Positions 26,266 to 34,049 of a stretch of 64,000 bases of DNA are shown piece after piece. This DNA comes from Bacillus sp. 123MFChir2 (GTDB taxonomy: Bacteria > Bacillota > Bacilli > Bacillales > Bacillaceae_G). Made by a program: the position numbers and the translations under genes. Under the pieces are notes generated by a model that did not search any database, was not told where the DNA came from, and saw nothing but the letters and a program-made list of their open reading frames with translations. Position 1 is the stretch's first letter. Each line of letters starts with the position of its first letter. The stretch is from assembly GCF_000383235.1 (NCBI RefSeq), contig NZ_KB910935.1, forward strand, positions 26,262-90,261, given 5' to 3'.

Positions 26266-26474
26266 ACATTAATCTCCCTATAAATTATTTTTTAATTATT
26301 ACTTCATAAGCTTTTATTATCAGATTGAAATAACAAATAAGCTATCTAATAACCTTACATAAAGATGACAGTTTTGTAAGATGATTCATTTTTAAGCGTA
26401 TCCCGGTTGATCCTCATACCTATCAAGTTAAACTTATGTAAGAATGTTTCGCACTCTCAAAACACCACGAATGA

Positions 26475-26488
26475 TTGACGTAAATCAA
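26475..26488 (+). promoter_or_regulatory. Extra TTGAC-N4-ATCAA element upstream of the SCIFF gene
   Basis: TTGACGTAAATCAA differs by one base from the enterobacterial-type FNR box and sits inside an AACACC...GGTGTT inverted repeat (26461-26496), 45 bp centre-to-centre from the first TGTGA box. It may be a -35 or another regulator site; support is weak. Confidence 0.3.
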
Positions 26489-26518
26489 AGGTGTTGTTAA
26501 AATTATTACTGGAATTAA

Positions 26519-26596
26519 TGTGAAAGTAATCACAAAGTTTAATTATTAATGTGAACCAATTCACAAAGTGTACTTTTTAATGTGAAATCATTCACA
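26519..26596 (+). promoter_or_regulatory. Three FNR/CRP-type operators with exact 31-bp period
   Basis: TGTGA-N6-TCACA occurs at 26519-26534, 26550-26565 and 26581-26596, perfect in all three. The starts are 31 bp apart both times, that is three helical turns, so bound dimers would line up on one DNA face. The last box ends 38 bp before the peptide start codon. TGTGA-N6-TCACA is the Bacillus Fnr consensus; a Crp/Fnr paralogue could also bind. Confidence 0.75.
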
Positions 26597-26633
26597 AATA
26601 TTAACCTTACTTTTTAAAAAGGAGTTATACGTC

Positions 26634-26783
26634 ATGAAAAGAATCGTAACACTTAGCACTCGCAAACTAATGGATACAGTAAAACATGGTGGATGTGGTG
26701 CATGCCAAACATCTTGCCAATCCGCTTGCAAAACGTCTTGCGGAGTTGCAAATCAAAAGTGTGAAAACACAATGAACAGATAG
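26634..26783 (+). CDS. scfA: SCIFF-type six-cysteine peptide precursor (ranthipeptide)
   Basis: The 49-residue product has six cysteines at 21, 24, 28, 32, 36 and 43, within the motif GCGACQTSCQSACKTSC, which is the hallmark of SCIFF (six cysteines in forty-five) peptides. The N-terminal MKRIVTLSTRKLMDTV is the leader recognised by the maturase. The AAAAAGGAG ribosome binding site is 9 bases before the ATG. The partner radical-SAM gene begins 115 bp downstream. In clostridia such peptides receive thioether crosslinks from Cys to downstream alpha carbons and are exported. Confidence 0.92.
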   Translation: MKRIVTLSTRKLMDTVKHGGCGACQTSCQSACKTSCGVANQKCENTMNR

Positions 26784-26798
26784 GAAACAAGACACGTA

Positions 26799-26833
26799 CC
26801 GCCCAGCTGCTTCCCAGATGGGCGGCCATTTTT
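26799..26833 (+). terminator. Terminator/attenuator between scfA and its maturase
   Basis: CCGCCCA and TGGGCGG, extended by CTG/CAG, form a GC-rich stem followed by CCATTTTTAT. It lies between precursor and maturase, the usual place for partial termination that gives more precursor than enzyme. Confidence 0.75.
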
Positions 26834-26897
26834 ATCCCGTATTAACAAGTATAACGGAAGTTTCACTTTATACATAAAAGGAGCTTGATTATCAAGT

Positions 26898-28304
26898 ATG
26901 ATTCATCAATATAAACTAAACGGTTATAACATCGTGCTCGATACCTATAGTGGATCGGTACATGTTGTCGACGATCTCGCCTATGAAATTATTGCGCTTT
27001 ATGAGACTACGCCTTCGGAAGCAATCGTAACAATGGTGCTAGAAAAATACGCACATGATGCAGGCATCTCTGAACAAGACATTCGAGAAACAATCGCAGA
27101 TATTGAAGAGTTGAAAAATGATGGACAACTCTTTACTGAGGATAAATATAAGAATCTATCAATTGATTTAAGAAATCGCCAAACCTATGTAAAGGCCCTT
27201 TGTCTCAATGTTGCACATACATGTAACCTATCATGCGAATACTGCTTTGCCAGCCAAGGAAAATACAACGGAAACAGAGCGATCATGAGCTATGAGGTTG
27301 GCAAAAAAGCTATCGACTATTTATTAGAAAACTCCGGTCATCACCGAAACCTCGACATTGACTTCTTTGGCGGAGAACCGCTCATGGCCTGGAAAGTTGT
27401 TAAACAAATTGTCACTTACGCAAGAAGCAAAGAAAAAGAGTACAAAAAGAAATTCCGCTTCACCTTCACTACAAATGGGATGCTCTTAAATGATGAGGTC
27501 ACTGATTTCTTAAATAAGGAAATGTATAACGTCGTATTAAGTCTTGATGGCAGAAAAGAAGTTCACGATCACCTGCGTAAAACAGTAACTGGAAAGGGAA
27601 GTTACGATTATATCGTTCCGAAGTTCCAGGAATTCATCGAAAAGCGTGGAGATAAAGAATACTATGTGCGTGGAACCTACACCCACAACAACGTCGACTT
27701 CACCAATGACATTTTTCATATCGCAGATCTTGGTTTTGACAAGCTCTCGATGGAACCGGTTATCTGTGACCCTCGGGAACCATATGCGCTCACCGAAAAG
27801 GACCTACAGGAGATTTACAACCAGTACGAAATTCTCGCCAAGGAAATGCTAAAGCGTGAGGAAGAAGGTAATGGCTTCACCTTCTATCACTACATGCTCG
27901 ATCTCTCTGAAGGCCCTTGCATCCAAAAGAGAATTTCAGGATGCGGCTCTGGAACCGAATATCTCGCTGTCACACCATGGGGTGAACTCTTTCCTTGCCA
28001 CCAGTTCGTCGGGGATCAAGAATACAGTATGGGAAACGTCTGGGATGGCATTACAAAACAAGAGACGCAGTGCCAATTTAAAGAAAGCAACTGCTATTCT
28101 AAGCCGGAATGTCAGAACTGCTGGGCGAAGCTTTACTGCAGCGGTGGCTGCCCTGCCAATGCGCTGCACGCAACCGGCTCTATCAATGGAATCTACGATT
28201 TCAGTTGTGACATCTTCCGTAAGAGAGTCGAATGTTCCATGATGGTTAAAGTAACTGAATCCATGAGAGCTATGGAAAAGAACGAACAAGTAGCGGCTGA
28301 ATAA
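26898..28304 (+). CDS. scfB: SCIFF peptide maturase, radical SAM/SPASM protein
   Basis: The 468-residue protein has an N-terminal peptide-recognition (RRE-like) domain (about 1-85), the radical SAM cluster motif C109-NLS-C113-EY-C116, and the SAM-binding GGEPL. A C-terminal SPASM domain with many cysteines (CGSG.., PCHQF, CYSKPECQNC, CSGGCP) binds auxiliary FeS clusters. This is the layout of thioether-forming SCIFF maturases. The gene is visibly richer in G+C than its neighbours, suggesting transfer. The GGAG is 14 bases before the ATG, a weak start. Confidence 0.9.
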   Translation: MIHQYKLNGYNIVLDTYSGSVHVVDDLAYEIIALYETTPSEAIVTMVLEKYAHDAGISEQDIRETIADIEELKNDGQLFTEDKYKNLSIDLRNRQTYVKALCLNVAHTCNLSCEYCFASQGKYNGNRAIMSYEVGKKAIDYLLENSGHHRNLDIDFFGGEPLMAWKVVKQIVTYARSKEKEYKKKFRFTFTTNGMLLNDEVTDFLNKEMYNVVLSLDGRKEVHDHLRKTVTGKGSYDYIVPKFQEFIEKRGDKEYYVRGTYTHNNVDFTNDIFHIADLGFDKLSMEPVICDPREPYALTEKDLQEIYNQYEILAKEMLKREEEGNGFTFYHYMLDLSEGPCIQKRISGCGSGTEYLAVTPWGELFPCHQFVGDQEYSMGNVWDGITKQETQCQFKESNCYSKPECQNCWAKLYCSGGCPANALHATGSINGIYDFSCDIFRKRVECSMMVKVTESMRAMEKNEQVAAE

Positions 28305-28310
28305 GTACAA

Positions 28311-28360
28311 AAATATAATAAGAGGCTGGTATTTATGCTCAGCCTCTTATTATATTTATG
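28311..28360. terminator. Bidirectional terminator between scfB and bcrC
   Basis: An 18-bp perfect stem (28311-28328 with 28340-28357, AATAAGAGGCTG-type) with an 11-base loop, lying between convergent genes. Confidence 0.9.
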
Positions 28361-28369
28361 CTTGTATAC

Positions 28370-28975
28370 TCAAAATCCCTTTGATTTGTTTTTAGATGGT
28401 AAAACATGTTGCTCTACTCTTTCATATAGGGTAAGCAGTGTTGTGATAAAAGAAAACTTCGGTACGAACCAATACGAAAATAACGCTGAAATACATCCTA
28501 TTAAAGCCCCTATCGTAACATCAAAAGGATAATGAACGCCTACCCAAATACGAGAGATTGCTACACAAAACGCAAGTATAAGCCATAACCATCCCGTCTT
28601 TTTACGAACAAGCCAAAATGAAAAACAAATTGAAAAAAAGAGAATCGTATGGTCACTAGGAAATGAATTATCTACAGCATGGTCGACAAGTTTATTAACA
28701 TCCGGCAACACCGCAAACGGTTGATAATTGAAATAAAATTTCCCTGCTATTTTTCCAATCACCTCCGCAATTACAAAAGCAATCATCGCCTGAATAACCA
28801 TCATCCTACCTTTTCTGGACCCGGTAAACCAATAAACGATAATAATTAAGCATAAAATATATACCATATATTCCGCAAAAAATACCATGGCTGAGTTTAA
28901 GAACGAATATTGTTTACCTAAATCATTAATTGCTCGAAAAACATCAATATTGAATTGAGAAAAAGACATTTTCAA
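28370..28975 (-). CDS. bcrC: Undecaprenyl-diphosphatase, PAP2 type (BcrC)
   Basis: The 201-residue membrane protein carries the PAP2 phosphatase motifs, FPSDHT (signature 2) and SRIWVGVHYPFD (signature 3), with the K...P signature 1 around GKFYFNYQPF. It recycles the lipid carrier of cell-wall synthesis and lowers sensitivity to bacitracin. About five helices are visible. It is convergent with scfB and shares a terminator. The exact substrate is assigned by family. Confidence 0.88.
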   Translation of the reverse strand: MKMSFSQFNIDVFRAINDLGKQYSFLNSAMVFFAEYMVYILCLIIIVYWFTGSRKGRMMVIQAMIAFVIAEVIGKIAGKFYFNYQPFAVLPDVNKLVDHAVDNSFPSDHTILFFSICFSFWLVRKKTGWLWLILAFCVAISRIWVGVHYPFDVTIGALIGCISALFSYWFVPKFSFITTLLTLYERVEQHVLPSKNKSKGF

Positions 28976-29323
28976 ACCCCTCCTTTATCGTAAGGCGATA
29001 GACTGATTGCCATATACCTTCTTGTATGCCTCTCATTATTATTATCGAAAAAAAGGTTTAAATGGGACTTAACTACTCCTTAACTATTTCTTAATTAAGA
29101 AATAGAAAATGTAATTGCAGAAGCCTATTTCTTCACAGGAAATAAAAAAACACGAGGAAAAGTACTTCTTCCTCATGCGAAAACACCATTAAAATAACAA
29201 CCAGAGCATCATGAATGGTTTAAACTGTCCCTTACAACTTTTGAATACGAAGTGTAATTCAAAAGTTGTGGTAAAATAAAAAAACTTTATACATTTAAAT
29301 TCCATAAAGGAGGAGATTTAATC
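28976..29323. other. 348-bp gene-free region upstream of mug and bcrC
   Basis: Divergent promoter region. The only strong structure is the inverted repeat at 29234-29269; nothing else was recognised. Confidence 0.4.
29234..29269. promoter_or_regulatory. 13-bp inverted repeat upstream of mug
   Basis: ACAACTTTTGAAT and ATTCAAAAGTTGT are perfect inverted repeats with a 10-base spacer, 54 bp upstream of the glycosylase start. It could be an operator or a terminator without a T run. Confidence 0.5.
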
Positions 29324-29830
29324 TTGAACCCAATTCATGATCATCTTAAAGAAGATTTAAACATTTTATTCGTCGGCTTTAATCCAAGTATTCGCTCAAG
29401 TGAGACAGGACATCACTTCGCCAATCCCAATAACCGCTTTTGGAAAATTCTCTATGAAGCAGGATTAACCCCCAAAAAATATGATGCTTCGGAAGATTAT
29501 AAATTGTTGGATCTAAATATGGGTCTTACAAACATAGTAGCAAGACCAACTAAGGCAGCGGATGAAATTACAAAAGAAGAGTATAAAGAAGGAAAAGAGA
29601 TTTTAAAACAAAAAATTATACGGTTAAAACCAAAAGTAGTCTGTTTTGTTGGGAAAGGTGTTTATCAGGAATATAGTGGACAAAAAGTAGCCCCCTGGGG
29701 ACAGCAGTCTGAACCATTCATATCTGGAACAATTGACTTTGTTGCGCCATCCTCAAGCGGATTAGTAAGAATGAGACTTGAAGAAATTGTAGGGATTTAT
29801 AAGCAGCTTGCTAAATTAGTATATAAATAA
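29324..29830 (+). CDS. mug: Mismatch-specific uracil/thymine-DNA glycosylase (Mug type)
   Basis: The 168-residue protein has the Mug/TDG signature GFNPSIRSSETGHHFANPNNRFW. The Asn of GFNPS activates water, and the segment forms the base pocket. The C-terminal VAPSSSGLVRMR loop inserts into DNA. It removes U or T mispaired with G. The ribosome binding site AAAGGAGGAG is well placed. It is followed by a terminator and stands alone. Confidence 0.85.
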   Translation: MNPIHDHLKEDLNILFVGFNPSIRSSETGHHFANPNNRFWKILYEAGLTPKKYDASEDYKLLDLNMGLTNIVARPTKAADEITKEEYKEGKEILKQKIIRLKPKVVCFVGKGVYQEYSGQKVAPWGQQSEPFISGTIDFVAPSSSGLVRMRLEEIVGIYKQLAKLVYK

Positions 29831-29833
29831 AAC

Positions 29834-29875
29834 ATCGACGGGTAGGCAAGCCCATCCGATTTTTATTTAATCCTC
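29834..29875. terminator. Terminator between mug and the methyltransferase fragment
   Basis: ATCGACGGGTAGGC and GCCCATCCGAT form a mostly paired stem with TTTTTATTT after it. Confidence 0.65.
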
Positions 29876-29883
29876 CTACATTT

Positions 29884-30198
29884 TTATTGCACCTTCGTTC
29901 CGATGACCACGCTGGCATCCAACTCTTCAAAACTAGCCAACTGCGTTATCAACCCATTACGAGTGAATATCTCGACAGTATGCGGCGCCTGCCGCTCACT
30001 CGTCTCAACAAGCAGATACCCGCCAGGTGCCAGCCAAAACGGCGTCATAGCCGCAGAAATAAGCAACCGGGCCTCATCTTCGGCGAAAACACAACCAGCG
30101 GCCTGAAGCCTGTTAACGATCATTGTATAAATGGTGTCCCCATAAAAACTACCACATTCGGATTTCTCAAGGTTCAAAGATGCTTTCCTTGAATCCAT
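29884..30198 (-). pseudogene. C-terminal remnant of a protein N(5)-glutamine methyltransferase-like gene
   Basis: The 104-residue frame ends WLAPGGYLLVETSERQAPHTVEIF..GLITQLASFEELDASVVIGTKV, the C-terminus of class I SAM methyltransferases of the PrmC/HemK-like type common in actinobacteria and some Bacillus. The SAM-binding GxGxG region and the NPPY catalytic motif are absent. The first 40 residues seem to be fused leftovers from a deletion. The region is clearly richer in G+C than its surroundings. Probably a decayed foreign gene. Confidence 0.65.
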
Positions 30199-30341
30199 AA
30201 CATCCCCCTCCTGCCCATCTTCACATTCTACTCATTAGATTAGTGGCTTACATTGCCATTCAGTTTAACCCTCTTTCTAGTCTAAAACTTTAGTTTCTAT
30301 CTGAAAGTTGGAGCTAGAATTTTTCTTATTACGCTTTACAA

Positions 30342-30390
30342 AAAAACACTAAAAGAGATGTCATCATGATACCTCTTTTAGTGTTTTTAA
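30342..30390. terminator. Terminator after the VOC gene
   Basis: AAAAACACTAAAAGAG and CTCTTTTAGTGTTTTT pair around a partly self-complementary 15-base loop, with T runs on both sides. Confidence 0.8.
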
Positions 30391-30399
30391 TTCTGTGAT

Positions 30400-30780
30400 T
30401 TACTTTTTTTCCATTACTGCAAAATAATTATTTTCATGATCAGCAAAGTTAAATACTCTACCAGAAGGCATGCTTACAATTTCTCCGACTGTAATTTTTT
30501 TATCCGATAAGTCTTTATATAACTGATCGAGATTTTCTGTAAAGAACATCAGCGAAGGTGTACCAAGATTTAATTCAGGCTGCATTTTAGCAATTAGTTC
30601 CTTATTATGAAGAATGATACTCGTCCCCGCTTCCTTTACTGGAGAAATTTCAATCCATCTGAACCCTTGGCCATTATCTTCTTCAGAAACTACATGAAAC
30701 CCTACTTTTTCTGTCCAAAATTGCACTGCCTCATCTTGGTTATTTACATATAACATAATTTGACCGACTTTATTAATCAT
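30400..30780 (-). CDS. VOC (glyoxalase/bleomycin-resistance) superfamily protein
   Basis: The 126-residue protein has the paired beta-alpha-beta-beta-beta modules of the vicinal oxygen chelate fold (GQIMLYVNNQDEAVQFWTEKVGFHV, then ..PSLMFFTENLDQLYKDL...FNFADHENNYFAVM). Members bind a metal and act as glyoxalases, dioxygenases or drug-binding proteins. The activity of this one is not known. It is a single minus-strand gene with a terminator. Confidence 0.78.
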   Translation of the reverse strand: MINKVGQIMLYVNNQDEAVQFWTEKVGFHVVSEEDNGQGFRWIEISPVKEAGTSIILHNKELIAKMQPELNLGTPSLMFFTENLDQLYKDLSDKKITVGEIVSMPSGRVFNFADHENNYFAVMEKK

Positions 30781-31184
30781 TTACCATACCCACTTTCTTT
30801 CATTTTGGTTAATATTGATTTTTTCATTTAACATTTCATGTAACTTCTAATACCTTTGGAACATGAAGCCCACATGAATAAGCGTATTCTTGTTTCTTTG
30901 CCTCGTATAAAGATTCTGTGCTTGGAAAGTGTTATTTAAACACTTTTACAATTTTATTATCACAAAGATATATCTTGGCTGTATTCCCTATAGCTATCGG
31001 ATCACCTAGGTTCAATTATTTTCTCTCCTTAAAATAAATTACAATAGTGCCAAATTCGATGTAGTGATAGTGAAATCCTTCTGCTGCTAGACTGCCCTTT
31101 TAATTAATGAAAAAGAATCCATTTGATTAATCAAAATGGATTCTTTTTCAGCAAATTTAAGTTTCGATTTTATAAAAAAGATCT
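30781..31184. other. Gene-free region with an orphan terminator
   Basis: Holds a 16-bp stem-loop with T runs on both sides (31109-31149; AAAAAGAATCCATTT / AAATGGATTCTTTTT) that belongs to no visible gene, and a TnsB-site-like TTTATAAAAAAGAT at about 31161-31175. Sequence upstream of the VOC gene shows no coding frame. Confidence 0.5.
31109..31149. terminator. Orphan bidirectional terminator
   Basis: A long perfect stem with TTAAT-like loop and TTTTTC on both strands. The gene it served has been lost or lies in the disturbed Tn7-fossil region. Confidence 0.7.
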
Positions 31185-31269
31185 AATCATTTTCTTTTTA
31201 CCATAAAAATCCCCTTTAGATAATCGTATCTAAAGGGGGAAGACATCGTGACTTTATTTCAAATCTACA
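31155..31269 (-). mobile_element. Fossil Tn7-like right end (hairpin + first tnsA codons) next to mqo
   Basis: From the mqo side inward on the minus strand: TGTAGATTTGAAATAAAG (one mismatch to the intact transposon's terminus at 54629), then the CCCCTTTAGATA..TATCTAAAGGGG hairpin (31211-31238), TTTTT, and ATG GTA AAA AGA AAA. Those five codons match the start of tnsA (MSKRK) before the frame ends. A TnsB-site-like ATCTTTTTTATAAAA follows. The terminus is 19 bp from the mqo stop codon. The hairpin now probably serves as the mqo terminator. Confidence 0.65.
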
Positions 31270-31288
31270 GCTTCTGTTACAAATATCT

Positions 31289-32794
31289 TTAAGAATTAAC
31301 AACAGACCGTTCTTCTTCGCTTAAACCAAGCGTCTGCGCTGTTGAAGTAGAAATTTCTTGGAAAAGCTCTGGGTTTTCCACTAGTGACACGCCATAAGAA
31401 GGAATCATTTCTTTTATTTTCGATTCCCACTCTTTCATACGTTGTGGGAAGCATTTTTCTAATACCTCAAGCATAACGTGAACAGCAGTAGAAGCACCCG
31501 GAGAAGCACCGAGTAATGCAGCTACCGAGCCATCAGCGGCACTAACAACTTCCGTACCAAATTGAAGTGTTCCTTTGCCACTTGCAGTATCTTTGATAAC
31601 TTGCACACGTTGGCCTGCTACTACCATACCCCAATCTTCGCTTTTTGCGTTTGGGATAAACTCGCGTAATTCTTCCATGCGTTTTTCATTTGATAACATA
31701 ACTTGTTGGATCAAATATTTTGTCAATCCCATCTCTTTTACGCCTGCTGCCAACATAGTCAAGACGTTATTCGGTTTTACAGAACCTATCAAATCAAAAT
31801 TTGAACCAGTTTTTAAGAACTTTGGTGTGAAGCCGGCAAACGGTCCAAACAACAATGTTTTCTTGTTGTCGATATATCTTGTATCAAGATGCGGAACAGA
31901 CATTGGTGGAGCACCAACCTTAGCTTTACCATATACTTTTGCATGGTGCTGTGTTATAACTTCCGGATTGTTACATACCATAAATAATCCGCTTACCGGA
32001 AATCCTCCAATATGTTTTGACTCAGGAATACCAGTTTTTTGTAGTAAAGGCAGACTTCCACCCCCACCGCCAATGAAAACAAATTTCGCAGTATGATATT
32101 CGATTTTGCCGCTATCGATATCATGCACCTTCACTTCCCATGAACCATCGCTAGTACGTTTAATATCCTGAACACTATGCTTGTAGTTTACCTCGACGTT
32201 TTTACTCTGTAAGTGATTAAACAACATACGTGTTAACGCACCAAAGTTAACATCCGTTCCAGAGTCGATTTTCGTTGCTGCCATCGGTTCATTCGATGTA
32301 CGACCTTCCATAATAAGCGGAATCCATTCCTTCAGCTTTTCATGATCATCAGAAAATTCCATCCCTTGAAATAGGGAATTTTTTGAAAGCGCTTCAAAAC
32401 GTCTTTTCAAAAATGTTACATTTTTTTCTCCTTGTACTAAACTCATATGAGGTATTGGCATGATAAAGTCCTGTGGATTACGAATCAGCTTGCTTTTTAC
32501 AAGATAAGACCAAAACTGTCTTGAAAGCTGAAACTGTTCATTAATTTTTATAGCTTTGCTAATATCTACAGATCCGTCAGATTTTTCGGATGTATAGTTA
32601 AGCTCACACAGCGCAGCATGGCCCGTACCCGCATTATTCCATTCGTTAGAGCTTTCTTCTCCCGCGCTTGCGAGTTTCTCAAACACCTTGATTTCCCATT
32701 CAGGTACTAATTCTTTCAGTAATGAGCCTAAAGTCGCACTCATAACTCCGGCACCAATTAAGATAACGTCTGTTTTCTTCTGCATTTTGCTCAT
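31289..32794 (-). CDS. mqo: Malate:quinone oxidoreductase
   Basis: The roughly 501-residue flavoprotein has the N-terminal FAD-binding motif [15 protein letters not shown] and the Mqo-type sequences [15 protein letters not shown] and [15 protein letters not shown]. It oxidises malate to oxaloacetate and passes electrons to the quinone pool as a peripheral membrane protein. The start at MSKMQKK (32794) is preferred because GGAAGG lies 6-7 bases upstream; the longer start lies before that ribosome binding site. It ends at a transposon-derived hairpin. Confidence 0.92.
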   Translation of the reverse strand: MSKMQKKTDVILIGAGVMSATLGSLLKELVPEWEIKVFEKLASAGEESSNEWNNAGTGHAALCELNYTSEKSDGSVDISKAIKINEQFQLSRQFWSYLVKSKLIRNPQDFIMPIPHMSLVQGEKNVTFLKRRFEALSKNSLFQGMEFSDDHEKLKEWIPLIMEGRTSNEPMAATKIDSGTDVNFGALTRMLFNHLQSKNVEVNYKHSVQDIKRTSDGSWEVKVHDIDSGKIEYHTAKFVFIGGGGGSLPLLQKTGIPESKHIGGFPVSGLFMVCNNPEVITQHHAKVYGKAKVGAPPMSVPHLDTRYIDNKKTLLFGPFAGFTPKFLKTGSNFDLIGSVKPNNVLTMLAAGVKEMGLTKYLIQQVMLSNEKRMEELREFIPNAKSEDWGMVVAGQRVQVIKDTASGKGTLQFGTEVVSAADGSVAALLGASPGASTAVHVMLEVLEKCFPQRMKEWESKIKEMIPSYGVSLVENPELFQEISTSTAQTLGLSEEERSVVNS

Positions 32795-32809
32795 GATAAC
32801 CTTCCTCAT

Positions 32810-33740
32810 CCCCTATATTTACAAAAAAGAGTTGGCGCTCCTGCTTAGATGTTACAAAAAGCAATGCGCCACCTAGACCCCACCTAGGAACACACCTTTT
32901 CTGTCTCAACTATAACCGTTCATATTCTATTATAATTATTTACAAGGTAAAATATCTACTGTTATCTGATAATTATAAACTATTTAAAGCTGTTTAAAAA
33001 GGAAGAATTTCATCTATAAGGCCCTAACTCAGCTTCTTGCAAGGGTTAAGACTTTCGTTTACCGTTACTTGTGGTATGGTTCTCAGCAGTTAATAGTTTG
33101 GAGTAAAGTCTGATTCTTCTCCGCTTATGTTATGTGACGTATAATTTTACGAAAAGTCCTAGGACAGATAAACGTGCCCTAGAGATTTTGATTTATATGA
33201 CATTTTTTACTATATAAATCCAAATTAAAAACCTGACATAAACCACTTTTCTTTTTAGATGGCCCTAAGCGTCTGGCCGTGCGTAGAAGCGGTCATGGTC
33301 TTTTTCTGCCACGTGCGAAGTTCAAACAAAGAGAGAACGAAAGTAGCAGGTTATTTTTTGTTTAGCATGGCCGCGACTTGTGTGTTGGAAAGTCAAGTTG
33401 GATTTATATATAACGGAAATATCGGTTTCAATATAAACTTTGCTAGAAAGCCTCTCTTCTACTTTTCCATTTGTAGCACTTTTGACAGTTCAGCATTCAT
33501 TAATAGTTCAAGGAGTTCCCCTTCGATTATCGCCATCCTTTTAATGAACAATTAGACACCTTAATTTTACTATATTCCTTTATACTCAGATTGAGCATAC
33601 AATTTGATGGAATTAGGACAAACTTTATACTGTCTCATAAAATGTGCTTTTTAACATCCACCTGGATGGTGCAAGATACTAGAAAAAGGGGCAGGATAGG
33701 TTAAGAATAGTTTTTGAAGAACGAACTTGGAGGAGGATTA
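32810..33740. other. Gene-free region upstream of mqo, with repeat F
   Basis: Includes a dispersed repeat (33212-33410). The rest is unrecognised. A 25-codon minus-strand frame at 33459-33536 has a purine run (AAAAGG) touching its ATG and is not called. The 98-codon plus-strand frame at 33259-33555 is read through the repeat. Confidence 0.45.
33212..33410 (+). repeat. Dispersed bcr-like repeat, copy F
   Basis: Full-length plus-strand copy with AAAACCTGACATAAACC flank, GTCTGGCCGTGCGTAGAAGCGG core, AACAAAGAGAGAACG stretch and GTTGGAAAGTCAAG close. The TATATAAATCC and GGATTTATATA boundaries are inverted. Confidence 0.7.
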
Positions 33741-33857
33741 ATGAAGGCAATTGTGTATGCAAAATACGGTCCACCCGACGTTCTTCAGTTGAAAGAGATA
33801 AAAAAAACTACTCCTAAGGACAATGGCAAAATAAAGGTTTTGGTCAACCTTTTATAA
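33741..33857 (+). pseudogene. 5' fragment of a zinc-independent quinone oxidoreductase/alcohol dehydrogenase gene
   Basis: ATG at 33741 with GGAGGAGG upstream opens [36 protein letters not shown], the N-terminus of MDR-family NADP-dependent alcohol dehydrogenases, then hits a stop after 38 codons. The rest of the roughly 320-residue protein is missing, so this is the left edge of a deletion. Confidence 0.75.
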
Positions 33858-34049
33858 AGCAGTCACAGTAGTAATTTTGTGACTGCCATTGTTAACTAAA
33901 TGAAAATTGAAACACTCTCTAACAATATTAACCTCTTACTGATAGTAAAAAATCGGTTACCTACTTTTTGTTTTTCTTGACATAAAAAGAGGAAATTCCT
34001 CAGCCAGTTTTCCATGGCTTTTGGGACAGCTCCTCTAATCTCTAATCCT

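Noticed and set aside
26519-26596. The TGTGA array as a CRISPR-like repeat
   Set aside because: Only the palindromic boxes are conserved, the period is 31 bp with short AT-rich spacers, and no cas genes are present.
31060-31080. TGTAGTGATAGTGAAATCC as the left terminus of the mqo-side fossil
   Set aside because: It shares only the first few bases with the real left end, and the five bases before it do not match those after the right end.
31211-31238. The hairpin after mqo as an ordinary, unrelated terminator
   Set aside because: The loop, T run, start codon and next codons match the two tnsA copies, and a transposon-like terminus flanks it. It probably does act as a terminator now, but its origin looks transposon-derived.
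33259-33555. 98-codon plus-strand frame
   Set aside because: It is translated from bcr-like repeat F and its flank. Similar frames appear in copies B, C, D and E only because the repeat is shared.
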